The position numbers and the translations under genes were made by a program. 64,000 nucleotides of DNA, from NCBI GenBank assembly GCA_009761415.1, contig QUOL01000008.1, positions 930,001 to 994,000 on the forward strand, given 5' to 3'. Below the pieces are notes generated by a model. It was given only the letters and a program-made list of their open reading frames with translations. It did not search any database and was not told the origin of the DNA. The stretch is from Sarcomyxa edulis (lineage: Eukaryota; Basidiomycota; Agaricomycetes; Agaricales; Mycenaceae). Of the stretch, positions 51,126 through 61,367 are shown in pieces (the first letter of the stretch is position 1; each line of letters begins with the position of its first letter).

Positions 51126-51567
51126 TGGGAGGGGCAAGGATCATCTATAGACAAAGTATATCAGCAGTGAAAATGAACAGGAGAACATACCAAGTCCAAC
51201 CATGCTGCCACGTCGCATATCCATCATTCTCTGTCTCCCTGCCCATCAAAAAGGTATACTGGTTGTCCAGAATGTAGGAGAATACATCCATGATGATGCA
51301 GATGTTGAGGAAGAAGAGAACTGGAGGAAGCAGAAGAGAAGAGGAAGTGAGAGAGACGATGCGCTGGCAGCAAAGTTGAACAGTGACAGTGTGATGTCAC
51401 GTCACAATGAGAGCGGATTTCTCTAAGTCCAAAAAGTTTGAACGCGTCTTGTAGGTTGCTTTCTAATAAGACCCAGTTTGGTAACGTGAAAGGTGCTTTC
51501 ATGTTACTGCGTTGGGAGTTTGAGTCTGCGTCCGGTACATAGTGCGGTGCAGCAACTTATACTGTAA
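51126..51567. other. non-coding sequence
   Basis: No gene seen. Contains GTGATGTCACGTCAC near 51390, a CRE-like palindromic motif. Confidence 0.4.
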
Positions 51568-51645
51568 GGTTCTTTAGTGTAGTGGTTAAGTGTCGTGATG
51601 TTTCGGGCATTTCGGTGAGAGGTTCTGAGTTTAATTCTTATTGCT
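51568..51645 (+). ncRNA. tRNA-like sequence, possible SINE head or tRNA relic
   Basis: Contains a Pol III A-box-like TAGTGTAGTGGTTAAG (from 51575) and a B-box-like GAGTTTAATTC (51627-51637) at tRNA-like spacing, with a T-run shortly after (51653-51658). The sequence resembles tRNA-Glu/Asp, but acceptor and anticodon stems do not close cleanly, so it is not a working tRNA. Copy number in the genome decides between SINE and relic. Confidence 0.4.
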
Positions 51646-52010
51646 CGCAAAGTTTTTTCCAAATTTTACATGCATGTACTTGGTTTCTTTTTTTACACAT
51701 TCATCATTCCCATCATATGTATAGATGGACATTGTCTATCTTGGCCAGAAGTATCTTAAAGTGCCACAGATTGCTTTCACATGACCTGAGATTCCAAATA
51801 TTTGTTAAGTTGGCCTAACATGACTTGTATCGACCTGAGATGTTTTCTTACACCTTGGAATAACCTGGCTAATGTCTGAGCTCTCAAGTCATGTCAAGAC
51901 AAAGGTGTTTTTCCAGATGTAGTCTACAGAGTCTCAACATGTCACCATCCCAATATACCAAAACTTGCAGACCATTCTACTGTAAGGGCAACCTCAAGAT
52001 GGCAGCAATC

Positions 52011-52118
52011 TGCACAACAACAGAGGGGAATCCAAAGATATATAGATCAAATAAGGTAGATACAACAGAGAAGTAGATGTACTGCATACCTGCACAACAA
52101 CAGAGGGGAATCCAAAGA
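52011..52118. repeat. 28-bp direct repeat
   Basis: TGCACAACAACAGAGGGGAA, extended by TCCAAAGA, occurs at 52011 and again at 52091, an 80-bp spacing. Could be two tandem units or flanks of a small insertion. Confidence 0.7.
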
Positions 52119-52167
52119 GAATAGGATAAGGAAACCCTTGCTGCTGGCAGGCTTGACCGCTTTGCTG

Positions 52168-52290
52168 GCGCGTGGCGCGTGACGTCACGTCACGCGAAAA
52201 GCGCGAGATCGAATGAAGGGGAAAAGGGAAAGATAGGTACAGGTAAGTAAGAAGGAAAGGAAAGGAAAGGAAGGGAAAGGTATAGTAGAT
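52168..52290. repeat. CRE-like palindromes followed by AAGG microsatellite
   Basis: GCGCGTGACGTCACGTCACG near 52168 contains the perfect palindrome CGTGACGTCACG. It is followed at about 52252 by an (AAGG)n run. No gene starts nearby, so regulatory function is doubtful. Confidence 0.5.
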
Positions 52291-52835
52291 TGTCCGTTAA
52301 GGGGAGTCCCCTTACATCTACCAAGTCAAATATACCTGCCCCAAATTTGCCAGCTCATCGCGGGGTCACGGTGAGCGCCTTCTCCCATCATCACCATCAT
52401 CATTTCCGTCACTCACCTTCTCTAAACCCCACCCATATCATTCCTTTATAAAACCCCGGCTACTCCCAATCCCGATTGCACCCCCCATCTGTCCTAGGCG
52501 GTATTGGCTCCAGCGGTCTTGGTAGCAACAGCGGGATAGACCCGACGCGCACATGAGCGACACGATCTAATTCTCGTTGAAACAATTCTGTCTCATCATC
52601 GATCGATGTCTCCCCCTCCTTTCAATCTCAATAATACATTTTTTCAAACGGCGGTAATTTGTTGTCCAGACCTCAGGCAATTCTCATACCTGGCTCTCGT
52701 CATAGTCTGGGTGGGGATCCGGTAAGTCCACTTAGTATGCAGGGTGGTGCTGGCGGTTCATACCCAACCATGGCCATGGCCATCATTCTCTCAATTCGTG
52801 GGTATTCGACCCTCTTGTTAACATGTTCATAAAGG
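52291..52835. other. non-coding sequence
   Basis: Pyrimidine-rich, no gene recognised. Confidence 0.4.
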
Positions 52836-53040
52836 GCAGAGGTGACAAGACGTGAGAGCGGGGGTAACAAGACACAAGGGATGGGGGTGACAAGACGTGA
52901 GGAAGAGGGTGACAAGACGCGAGGGACAGGGATGATGAGATGCAAGGAACGGGGATGACAAGACACGAGGGATGGGGGTTGACGAGACGGGAGGATGAGA
53001 GGCAATTGCGAGGGATAGACAGGAGACAAGATGGCAGGGA
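52836..53040. repeat. minisatellite, core TGACAAGACGCGAGGGA
   Basis: Seven to eight imperfect units of about 25-28 bp (GGGGGTGACAAGACGTGAG, AGGGTGACAAGACGCGAGG, GGGGATGACAAGACACGAGG and so on). Confidence 0.85.
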
Positions 53041-54553
53041 GTGAGATAAGTTGTTGGGAACACTCCCTCTCTATTACGGACTCACTTATTACAATCCCCA
53101 CACTTTGACAGAGCAATCCTGTTGTATACTAGTAATTCATTATGTGTATATTTTGTTTGACAAGATTGGTTTTGAGTTGCAAAGAATTATTAGTAGTACA
53201 ATTAGCATATTTGAATGAGTACTGGCAGTTCTACGAAAAACTACGTAGAACTCTGTAGAAACCTGTAGATAACAAGGGTAGCTATGTAGAAATTTGGAGA
53301 AAGTGTGTGCTGCTGTGCAGAACTATCAAGGCCAGGACCCTTACTATGGGTTCTCCGGCTCTACAACTCTCTATGCAAGTCTATGCAGATCTACGTAGTA
53401 CATTACCAGTTTACTGATGTTGGGAGAGATATAGCTAGTCACAAACAATTGTAAGTTCACGGGACCAATGGAGACAATACTTACTCACCACTACAGCATC
53501 AGCATGGGTAAAGAGGGACTTGATAATAAAATCCCAGTATGAAATATATGGAACCTGAAGAGCCCATGCGGTCCAGCATCAGTAATATCAAAAGCCCAAA
53601 GGTGTATATTTCAAGGAGACAAGAATGAAACAACAGACAGTATCAAAGTTTTGGGAAAGATAGCTTGGGAATACAAATTACTCATGGATTTGATCGCACA
53701 ATTGGCACTACTTAGTTGCGAGCGGGCATGGAGTAATGGACGAAGTGACAGCCAAATAACAGAAGCTTACCCTGTTCAAGAATATGATCAAACTCATCAC
53801 CTCGCAAGCTGTGCTTTCCGGTAGTCGATGAGAGCTGGGCAAAAGTGCACAAATGTGCGGCTAGTGCCGCGCTCGCAATGGTATTAGAAGCGCTCACTCA
53901 TGCATTGCTTGTGGCTCAATAGATATCTGGGAATAATTTAATCAGCAATATCAAAAGAGACGGTGGCTCATATCCCGAATGATTAATTTTTGAGATTGTA
54001 GTCGTAGACTTATCGACAATAGTTGGCCAATCAAAAGCCTGGCCAATGGCACACTTTGTGTAGAATTCTGAGGGACAAAAGGACAATTCAGAGTTAAACA
54101 ATTCAAGTTCGTAAGAGGAACTCACTCAGTAATTTGAGTATTCTTGGTGCCAAGAAAGTATCTTCCATCCTTGGTGCCTTGCCCGTTACACACAGCCCTA
54201 GCATCTGGAGAACAGTACATCGCTTGATAGGTCTTGATAGGGACTGGTAGACCCATAAACCCCATAGTGATGTACCTCTCTATTGTGTGCTGCGCTACAC
54301 CCCCCAGTTCCTTTATAGATCTCATAGACCCATAGTCCCATAGTCATCAGCAAAACACCTGATTCCTGGTTACCTTTTCTGCCTTGTTAGCCCTTGTTGG
54401 CCTACTACCAGGCAAAAAGTGGTTCAGGACGACAAGCTTGGAAGGAATGATTTATTGAGAATCAAATTATGGCTAGTTTGTATTATCAAAAAACTAGCTA
54501 CTGGTAAAAATTATGTGCCTCTCCTTCAGGATCTCCATCACCAAACTAGTGTA
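53041..54553. other. AT-rich region with short palindromic motifs
   Basis: Repeated CTACGTAGA-type motifs at 53230-53400 and ATAGACCCATAG-type motifs near 54200-54340 suggest remains of transposable elements. No open reading frame of recognisable kind. Confidence 0.4.
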
Positions 54554-54587
54554 TCTCTACGGAGATCTCTGGAGATCTCCGTAGAGA
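54554..54587. repeat. perfect 15-bp hairpin
   Basis: TCTCTACGGAGATCT and its exact reverse complement are separated by CTGG. A second imperfect hairpin, ATAGACCCAAAGATCCCATA with TATGGGCCCTTGGGTTTATA, follows directly at 54591-54632. Probably part of a foldback element. Confidence 0.8.
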
Positions 54588-54865
54588 GTTATAGACCCAA
54601 AGATCCCATAGTATGGGCCCTTGGGTTTATAGAGCTACATAGATTACTGCAATGTCTATGGATTACTATGAAGGAAGGGCCCACTTCTATGGGATTCCCT
54701 GTAAACCTCTGGTGACCCTGGAAGTATTGTTGTAGATTTTCAGGCTATTAGACACTAATACCTATTGTACAAAGTTATTCGAATTACCATTAAAATTCTC
54801 AAAGGTTTTTATTGGGGAGAACTACAATGTATACTAGCACAGACCATATAAACTACAACAATACC

Positions 54866-55120
54866 TCACCTTGTCTTGTGTTCCTCATTGCTCTGCCTTG
54901 TTTCCCATTGCCTTGCCTCGTTCCTATTGCCTCATCTTATTCTCCAATCCTTTGTCTTGTTCTGCGTCATGTCGCCTTGTTCTGTGCCGCATTGCCTCGT
55001 TGCCCAACCCCTCGTCTCGTCCCCTAGCCCCTCGCCTCACCTTGTTCTGCATCCCCTTGCCTTGTTCCCCGTTGTCTCCTCTTGTTCTGCATCATGTCGC
55101 CTTGTTCCCGGAGAAGTGTC
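54866..55120. repeat. pyrimidine-rich minisatellite, core CCTTGTTCTGCATCATGTCG
   Basis: About a dozen imperfect units of 18-22 bp, all variants of (G)CCTTGTTC(C/T)(G/C)CATTG. Ends about 80 bp before the MITE. Confidence 0.85.
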
Positions 55121-55199
55121 GACAGAAAGGGAAGATGCCAAGTCGGAGACAGCGGCTACACAGCAGCATATAGAGTTAGATACCATAGTGCCCTTCATA

Positions 55200-55864
55200 C
55201 AGTGGCGAGCAAAAGTATTGCACACCCCCGTACACCCTCAACTAAGGTTTAATTTACTTGAGGAAACCTACACATACAATGTGTGGTCCTAGGGTACATA
55301 ACCTGCATCTACATCCTTTTTGTAGACCTTCTAGTTTTGGAGATAGAAAATATTTTATGCCCATCAAAAAAATCGACCTTTCAGGCAATTTTTCTTGAGA
55401 AATTTTTCTTGGATAGCATAAAAGTAGAGGTGGATACGGTCCTACCCATACCCAGTTTCATAGGGATCCGTTGTGATTTGAGCTCAAAATCACGCTCACA
55501 AAGTTGTGATTTTGACGTGTTTTGATCGATACTTATTTCAGCCAAAAATGACCACTTTGCAAGAGCAATTGCAAGCTCAAATCATAACAAAACCCCATGA
55601 AACTGGGTATAGTCAGGATCAGAACGACCTCTACTTTCATGATATCATGAAAGAATTTCTCAAAAAAAATCATGCGGAAAGTAAATTTTTGGACCCCGGA
55701 ATGATTACCTTATATCTGGAAAATGTGGAGGCCTACCAAGTTCATGAAGATGGCATTTATGAGTCTACAGGCTACCTAATATATTGTTACTTTACCCTGA
55801 GAATCTGAGTTTGAGATGAGGGTGTACGGGGTGCAAAAGCGTGCAAATCTTTTGCTCGCCACTG
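55200..55864. mobile_element. foldback MITE, Tc1/mariner-type, 665 bp
   Basis: Bounded by TA duplications (55198-55199 and 55865-55866). Termini are CAGTGGCGAGCAAAAGTATT and the reverse complement of TTTTGCTCGCCACTG, with the inversion continuing through GTACACCCTCA/TGAGGGTGTAC. Inner segments pair too: ACCCAGTTTCATAGGG (about 55450) with the reverse complement of CCCCATGAAACTGGGT (about 55594), and AAAGTAGAGGTGG with CCTCTACTTT. The whole element is thus one long imperfect palindrome. CAGTGGC termini and TA target are typical of Tc1/mariner. No transposase is present, so it is non-autonomous. It lies about 480 bp upstream of the TPR-CHAT gene. Confidence 0.9.
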
Positions 55865-56348
55865 TATATCTACCTACATCACATGATTAATAAGGAAATT
55901 CAAACTCAGATCTGCCAGTCTGTCTACAACAGAAAACTTGCCTTTCGATACAGTTGTATACAAATACCTGGTTACGAGTCTAATAGAATACAATGGAACA
56001 CTGTTAGTAAGATAATGATACAACTCCGCAGCACTTTAATAATTGCATCAGTTAGCAACAGGAATAAGGATGTCCCAGGAAATAACTATAGCCCCCTGAT
56101 AAGACAAGATAAGTTCAAAGATAAAGTTCAAAATAGGTTGTTTCCTGATAACTGAGCTGTAGCTCCAGTTAATGTTACTGTTGTAGCTCATATCAGTGTA
56201 TCAGATACTGCTTTGAGGCTATACCCCTTATATACCACAGTCTCTGAAACTTCATCATGTCTCTTACTCAAACTATACTGGTGCCACAACTCTCAGCCAA
56301 ACCATTCTCAATTCTCACCTCTCTCTCAACCTACTTCAATCTCAACAA
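55865..56348. promoter_or_regulatory. upstream region of the TPR-CHAT gene
   Basis: AT-rich leader between the MITE and the start codon. A TATA-like stretch (CCCCTTATATACCAC at about 56224-56238) lies about 110 bp before the ATG, followed by a pyrimidine/CA-rich stretch (56290-56340) like fungal transcription start regions. Confidence 0.4.
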
Positions 56349-59300
56349 ATGAAGTCTAAAATCTTGAAGGATACCATACCAGATTCTGGTGATGTTTGCA
56401 GTGCAGACTTTACTAAAGATACAAGAGTTTCTTTGGAAGATTTGAACAGTAACACACTGGCTACTTTGACTCAGACTGGAAACAAGGTGATAGATTTGTG
56501 ATACTACTAGCACATATACATAAACTCTCTAACTGTGATTATAGAGAGAGAAATCCATGTCAAGTCTTCACAAAGAACAGGATGAGATTCATAGAGATGA
56601 ATTGATAATTGAAAAGGTATGTTTCTACAAATGACTGGAATGAAAGTCAGAACCTTTGGGACTGATTTGTACTTCAGATATCTAATATACTCAAACACAA
56701 GGAAAACCTTCAAGATATTCTTTGTAAAGGTGGCCTGTACAGATTGGTAATTTCAATTCTTACACTTGAATTTTCAAGCTAGATTCTAATATTGGTTTAT
56801 TAGTTCAATGAGATTGATGAAATCCTACATGTCAATATCACAATTTTGGAAAGTGTCAAGACAATTATAGAATTGCTTCCTAACAGCAGTTTGGACAAGA
56901 GATTTGGAGAATCAATTTTAGGGAATATGTTTCTGAAGCATTTTGATGTGTCTGGAAATATTGCAGATCTGCAACAAGCTGTCGAAATCCAGGAAATAGT
57001 TGTTGCATCTACTGCATGTGATTTTATTGGCCGAGTCAAGTTCTTGTCCAATCTGGGAAGAGCATTGAAATGCCGTTTTGACCAGTTAGGAGACAAAATA
57101 GATATTCAAAAATCCATTCAACTTCATGAGACTGTTTTTGACTTGGTGCAATCTAACACTCAAAACAACACTTCAAACAAAGCAGTTTGTTATCTGAACT
57201 GGGGGAGTTCTTTACTAGCATATTATAATCAATTTGGAGATACAATGCATCTTAATTTGGCAATCTCTAAATTAGAAAAGATACTAGAATTGAAAGACAA
57301 CATAGATTATTCTCAATCTGCTAGTGAATACCTTCATGTCCTGGGAAATGCTTGGACAAAAAAATACTCACAATCAGGTCAAATCAAAGACATTCTGAAA
57401 TCAATAAACTTCCATGAAAAAGCACTTTCTCATATCTCACAAAAACATTTAGGTAGACCAAACTATCTGAATGCAATAGGAATCTCATATAGGTACCGTT
57501 TTACTAACTTGAGAGATATAAAAGATATCAATAATGCAATACAAAATCATCAGAGTGCCATAGCTAGTACTCCAGATAAACATCCAAACAGACCAGCATA
57601 TCTTGCCAACCTTGGAACTGCATTAAAGTGCCGTTTTGAAACTTTGCGAGATCTAAAAGATATCAATGAAGCAATACAAAATCATCAGAGTGCCATAGCT
57701 AGTACTCCAGATGAACATCCCAACAAACCAGAATATCTGGCTAACCTTGGAAATGCATTAAAGTGCCGTTTCGAAACCTTGCGAGATATAAAAGATATTA
57801 ATAATGCAATACAAGAGTATCAGAGTGTCATAGCTAGTACTCCAAATAAACACCCAAACAGATCATTACGTCTGAACAACCTTGGAACTTCATTTGTGCA
57901 CCGTTTTGAACACCTGGGAGACATAAAGGATATCAATAATGCAATACAAAATCATCAGAGTGCTATAGCTAGTACTTCAGATAAACATCCAAACAGACCA
58001 ATGTATCTTAACAACCTTGGTAATGCATTTATGCACTGTTTTCGGACTTTGGGAGACGTAAAAAATATCAATGCTGCTATACAGAATTATCAAAGTGCCA
58101 TAGCTACTACTCCAAATGAGCATTCAAACAGATCAGGATATTTGAACAATCTTGGAACTGCATTTGTACACCGTTTTAATAATTTGGGAGATACAAAAGA
58201 TATCAATAATGCTATACAAAATTATCAGAATGCTATAATTACTACCCCAAATAATCATCCAAACAGACCAATGTATGTAACCAACATTGGTAATGCCTTT
58301 GTGCACCGTTTTGAAATCCTGGGTGACATAAAAGATATCAATGCTGCTATACAAAATCATCAGAATGCTATAGCTACTACCTCAAATAAACATCCAAACA
58401 GCCCAGGATATCTCAACAACCTTGGAAATGCATTTATGCACCGTTTAGAATATTCGGGAGATATAAAAGATCTCAATAATGCTATGGAAAATTATCAGAG
58501 TGCCATAGCTATCACTCCAAATAACCATGAAAACAAACAAATGTATTTCAACAACCTTGGTAATGCATTGTTGCACTATTTTCGAACCTTGGGAGACATA
58601 AAGGATATTAATGCTGCTATACAAAATTATCAGAATGCTATGGCTACTATGCCAAATGAACATTCAAACAAATCAATATTGCTAAACAATCTTGGATATG
58701 CAGTTATGCACCGCTTTATACACTTGAAAGACATACAAGATATCAGTAGTGCAATACAATATTATCAAAGTGCTATAGCTATTACTCCACCCTATCATTT
58801 CAATCTTGCAAGATTTTTTGCTACATTAGGAAATTGTTTTCTTGAGTTTTACCAATATTCCAAAGATATATTGATACTCAGAAAGGCAATAACAGCATGG
58901 ATACAGTCTACTTCCCAAACCACAGGCTCTTTGAGCTATCAACTAAAAGCTGCTTTGTCATGGGCAAAATGGGCAAAGAAATGTGACAATCTTTCTGGGC
59001 TTTCAACATTTGATGCATATACATCTGCACTCAAAATTCTTCCTAGGTTATCTATCATAGGAAGTAATGTTCCTGTAAGATATAAGCAGCTTTTGACGGC
59101 AAAAACTGTTGGTTGTGATGCTGCAGCAACAGCTCTTGATGCAAACAATCTTACAAAAGCATTGGAATGGCTTGAGCAAGGTAGATCTGTGGTTTGGAAT
59201 CAAAGTATGTATCTGCATACTCCACTTGATGCTCTATATATTGCAAATTCTGTCATAGCTACAAAGTTGACAAATGTATCCTGGCAATTAGAACATCCTG

Positions 59301-60593
59301 ATCCAAATATATCTGCTGAGAGATCAACTCAAAGACAACATGCTTTGGCACAAGAATGGGACAGCCTTGTAGCTGAAGTAAGAGAATTGTCTGGATTTGA
59401 AGACTTTCTCAAACCAGCACAATATGATACATTGAAACAGACATGCTCTAAAAGTCTTGTAGTTGTCCTTAACATCAGTAATTCCAGATGTGATGCATTG
59501 GTGCTCAAGTCACCTGAAGAACCAGTCTTCTTGATACCACTGAAAAGCTTCTCATTTGAACAAGCTTCAGATCTGCAGGAGAAACTGCATACCATATTAT
59601 CTCAGGGAGGACTCAGGCAACGTGCTAGTGAACGCCATATCAGACCTATTTCCATAGATAGACAAAGTGAAGATGATATCTTCAGGTCAATTCTTGCAGA
59701 GCTTTGGAAGCATGTTATCAAACCAGTCCTTGATGCCCTTTCAATGGAGGTAAGTACTGTATATTTGAGGCATCTATTTATAATACTAACAATACATTGT
59801 GTGACAGCCATCAAGCACTCCTCCTAGAATTTGTTGGTGTCCAACTGGACCCATGTCATTTTTACCTGTTCATGCAGCTGGTCTATATTACAATGATCCA
59901 GCAAGGCCTGATATAACCCTGGCAGATTTTGTGGTATCATCCTATACCCCTACTCTAACTGCTCTGGTCAAGGCCACCCAAAGGACACAACAAAAGTCCT
60001 GCAAACTTCTCAGTGTGATTCAGCCAAATACTCCAGGTCAGTTACCTCTTCCAGGTACTGAAAAAGAATTGGAGATTGTGAAAAATCACATGGGTGATGT
60101 TCCTGGTGTTTCACTTGTAGGCCCACAAGCTACTGTGTCTCAAGTCCTGGAAGCCATGAAGGATTGTTCGTGGGTTCATCTGGCTTGTCATGGGACACAA
60201 GATTTCAAGAATCCGGAAGAGACTGGTTTACACCTTGAAGATGACCGGCTCAAGATTTCAGACCTCATCAGACAGAATCTACCTCATGCAGATTTTGCTT
60301 TCCTTTCTGCATGCCAGACAGCTACAGGAGACACCAATAATCCAGATGAAGCTATTCACATTGCTGCTGGAATGTTAATGGCAGGATACAAAAGTATCAT
60401 TGCTACTATGTGGTCAATTCGGGATGATGAAGCATGGATCATAGCAGATGTGGTATACTCTCACCTCAAGAGAGGTGGCCTTGATAGCAGTGAAGCTGCA
60501 AGAGCCTTGCATGAAGCGACCCAGCTTTTGAGAAAGAAATGCAATGGTTCCATGTTTTCTTATTGGGTGCCTTACATACATGTAGGAGCTTGA
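56349..60593 (+). CDS. TPR-CHAT protein, caspase-like peptidase domain (1336 aa)
   Basis: Five exons, all introns phase 0: 56349-56486, 56545-56616, 56678-56746, 56804-59749, 59808-60593. The N-terminal 90 residues are charged and helical. A tetratricopeptide solenoid follows, including ten consecutive 45-residue repeats (about residues 325-774; GDIKDINNAIQNHQSAIAST, LNNLGNAFMHRF). A helical linker comes next, then a CHAT domain from about residue 1010. It has IPLKSFSFEQ, GPMSFLPVHAAGL, LPLPGTEKELEIV, the catalytic His in WVHLACHGTQDF and the Cys in FLSACQTATGD, then AGYKSIIATMWSIRDDEA. Both dyad residues are intact, so peptidase activity is plausible. Codons are AT-richer than in the housekeeping genes. 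No NB-ARC/NACHT or effector domain is visible. Fungal function unknown. Confidence 0.93.
57497..58846 (+). repeat. ten tandem 135-bp repeats coding TPR units
   Basis: Period exactly 135 bp (45 codons), for example CCGTTTTGAA at 57631 and its counterpart at 57766. Neighbouring copies are highly similar in DNA, including synonymous sites, which suggests recent expansion or ongoing homogenisation of the array. Confidence 0.85.
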
Positions 60594-61367
60594 ATACTGT
60601 CTCAACTCTCAATTTTGGTAGAAATGGTCTCTAGATACTTGGTGGGGTTCATACTATAGATTTAGAATGTAGGTAGTATTTATTATTTGTGTAAAGGTTA
60701 TGCTTTGAGAGCAACCTAAGTATATCAAATGTATTTATTTAAATCTAAACTAAGTGACCCAGGGCTCAGTCATGACATGCACTAGGTGAGGATCCAACTC
60801 CCAATTATTCACAGGATTAGAATGTAAGTAGCTATTCTTGATATTATTTGTGTTTATGTAGAGATCAACAGAGAAATGGACAGACTTAACAACACCATGG
60901 CCAGTACCTATCTCAGTTCATTTTTTAAATGAGAATAAATGACTGTAACTGTCTGTCTGTATATACGCAAGTCAGTGTAGTGTCTATGTCTGTAATTACT
61001 AATCCATGTCCTTGAAAGAGGAAGAAAGAGTGTGCAGTGTGCTGTGCATGAGGACAGGAGTATGGTGAGGAGGGGGGTGTAAGGAGGAGGGCGAGGGAGG
61101 AAGGGGTATCTAGCCCATAGATGATAAACGTAGGGGTAGTAACGGTGGCTGGGTAGGCATCCGGATATAAGTTATGATTAAGATGTATGGATGTCTAGGT
61201 CTGGTCCCGCGTCGAGTCGAGTTACGTAGGTGTTTTGTGGTGTGGTATTTCCGAATCGTCGTCGAGCGGTACAGGATATGGATATGGAATGCAGTCTTCG
61301 TCGAGCAGTAGCGGCAGGGATATGAATATGTTCAGGTCTTCATCGAGCCGAGCCACGCTGAGGAGCT
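60594..61367. other. convergent 3' intergenic region
   Basis: 774 bp. Base composition returns from AT-rich to mixed at about 61.0 kb; a G-rich patch at 61060-61110. No gene. Confidence 0.5.

Noticed and set aside
52168..52188. CRE-type palindrome TGACGTCA as a regulatory site
   Set aside because: No gene start lies nearby and similar motifs occur in other non-coding stretches; kept only as a sequence note.
49186..55120. Possibility of a CRISPR array
   Set aside because: Units are contiguous and degenerate without unique spacers, and the genome is eukaryotic; these are minisatellites.
55506..55808. 100-codon plus-strand frame
   Set aside because: It lies entirely inside the palindromic MITE and has no transposase motif.
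58133..58663. Antisense frames in the TPR array rich in Ile/Ser/Tyr
   Set aside because: Shadow of the 135-bp repeats on the coding strand.
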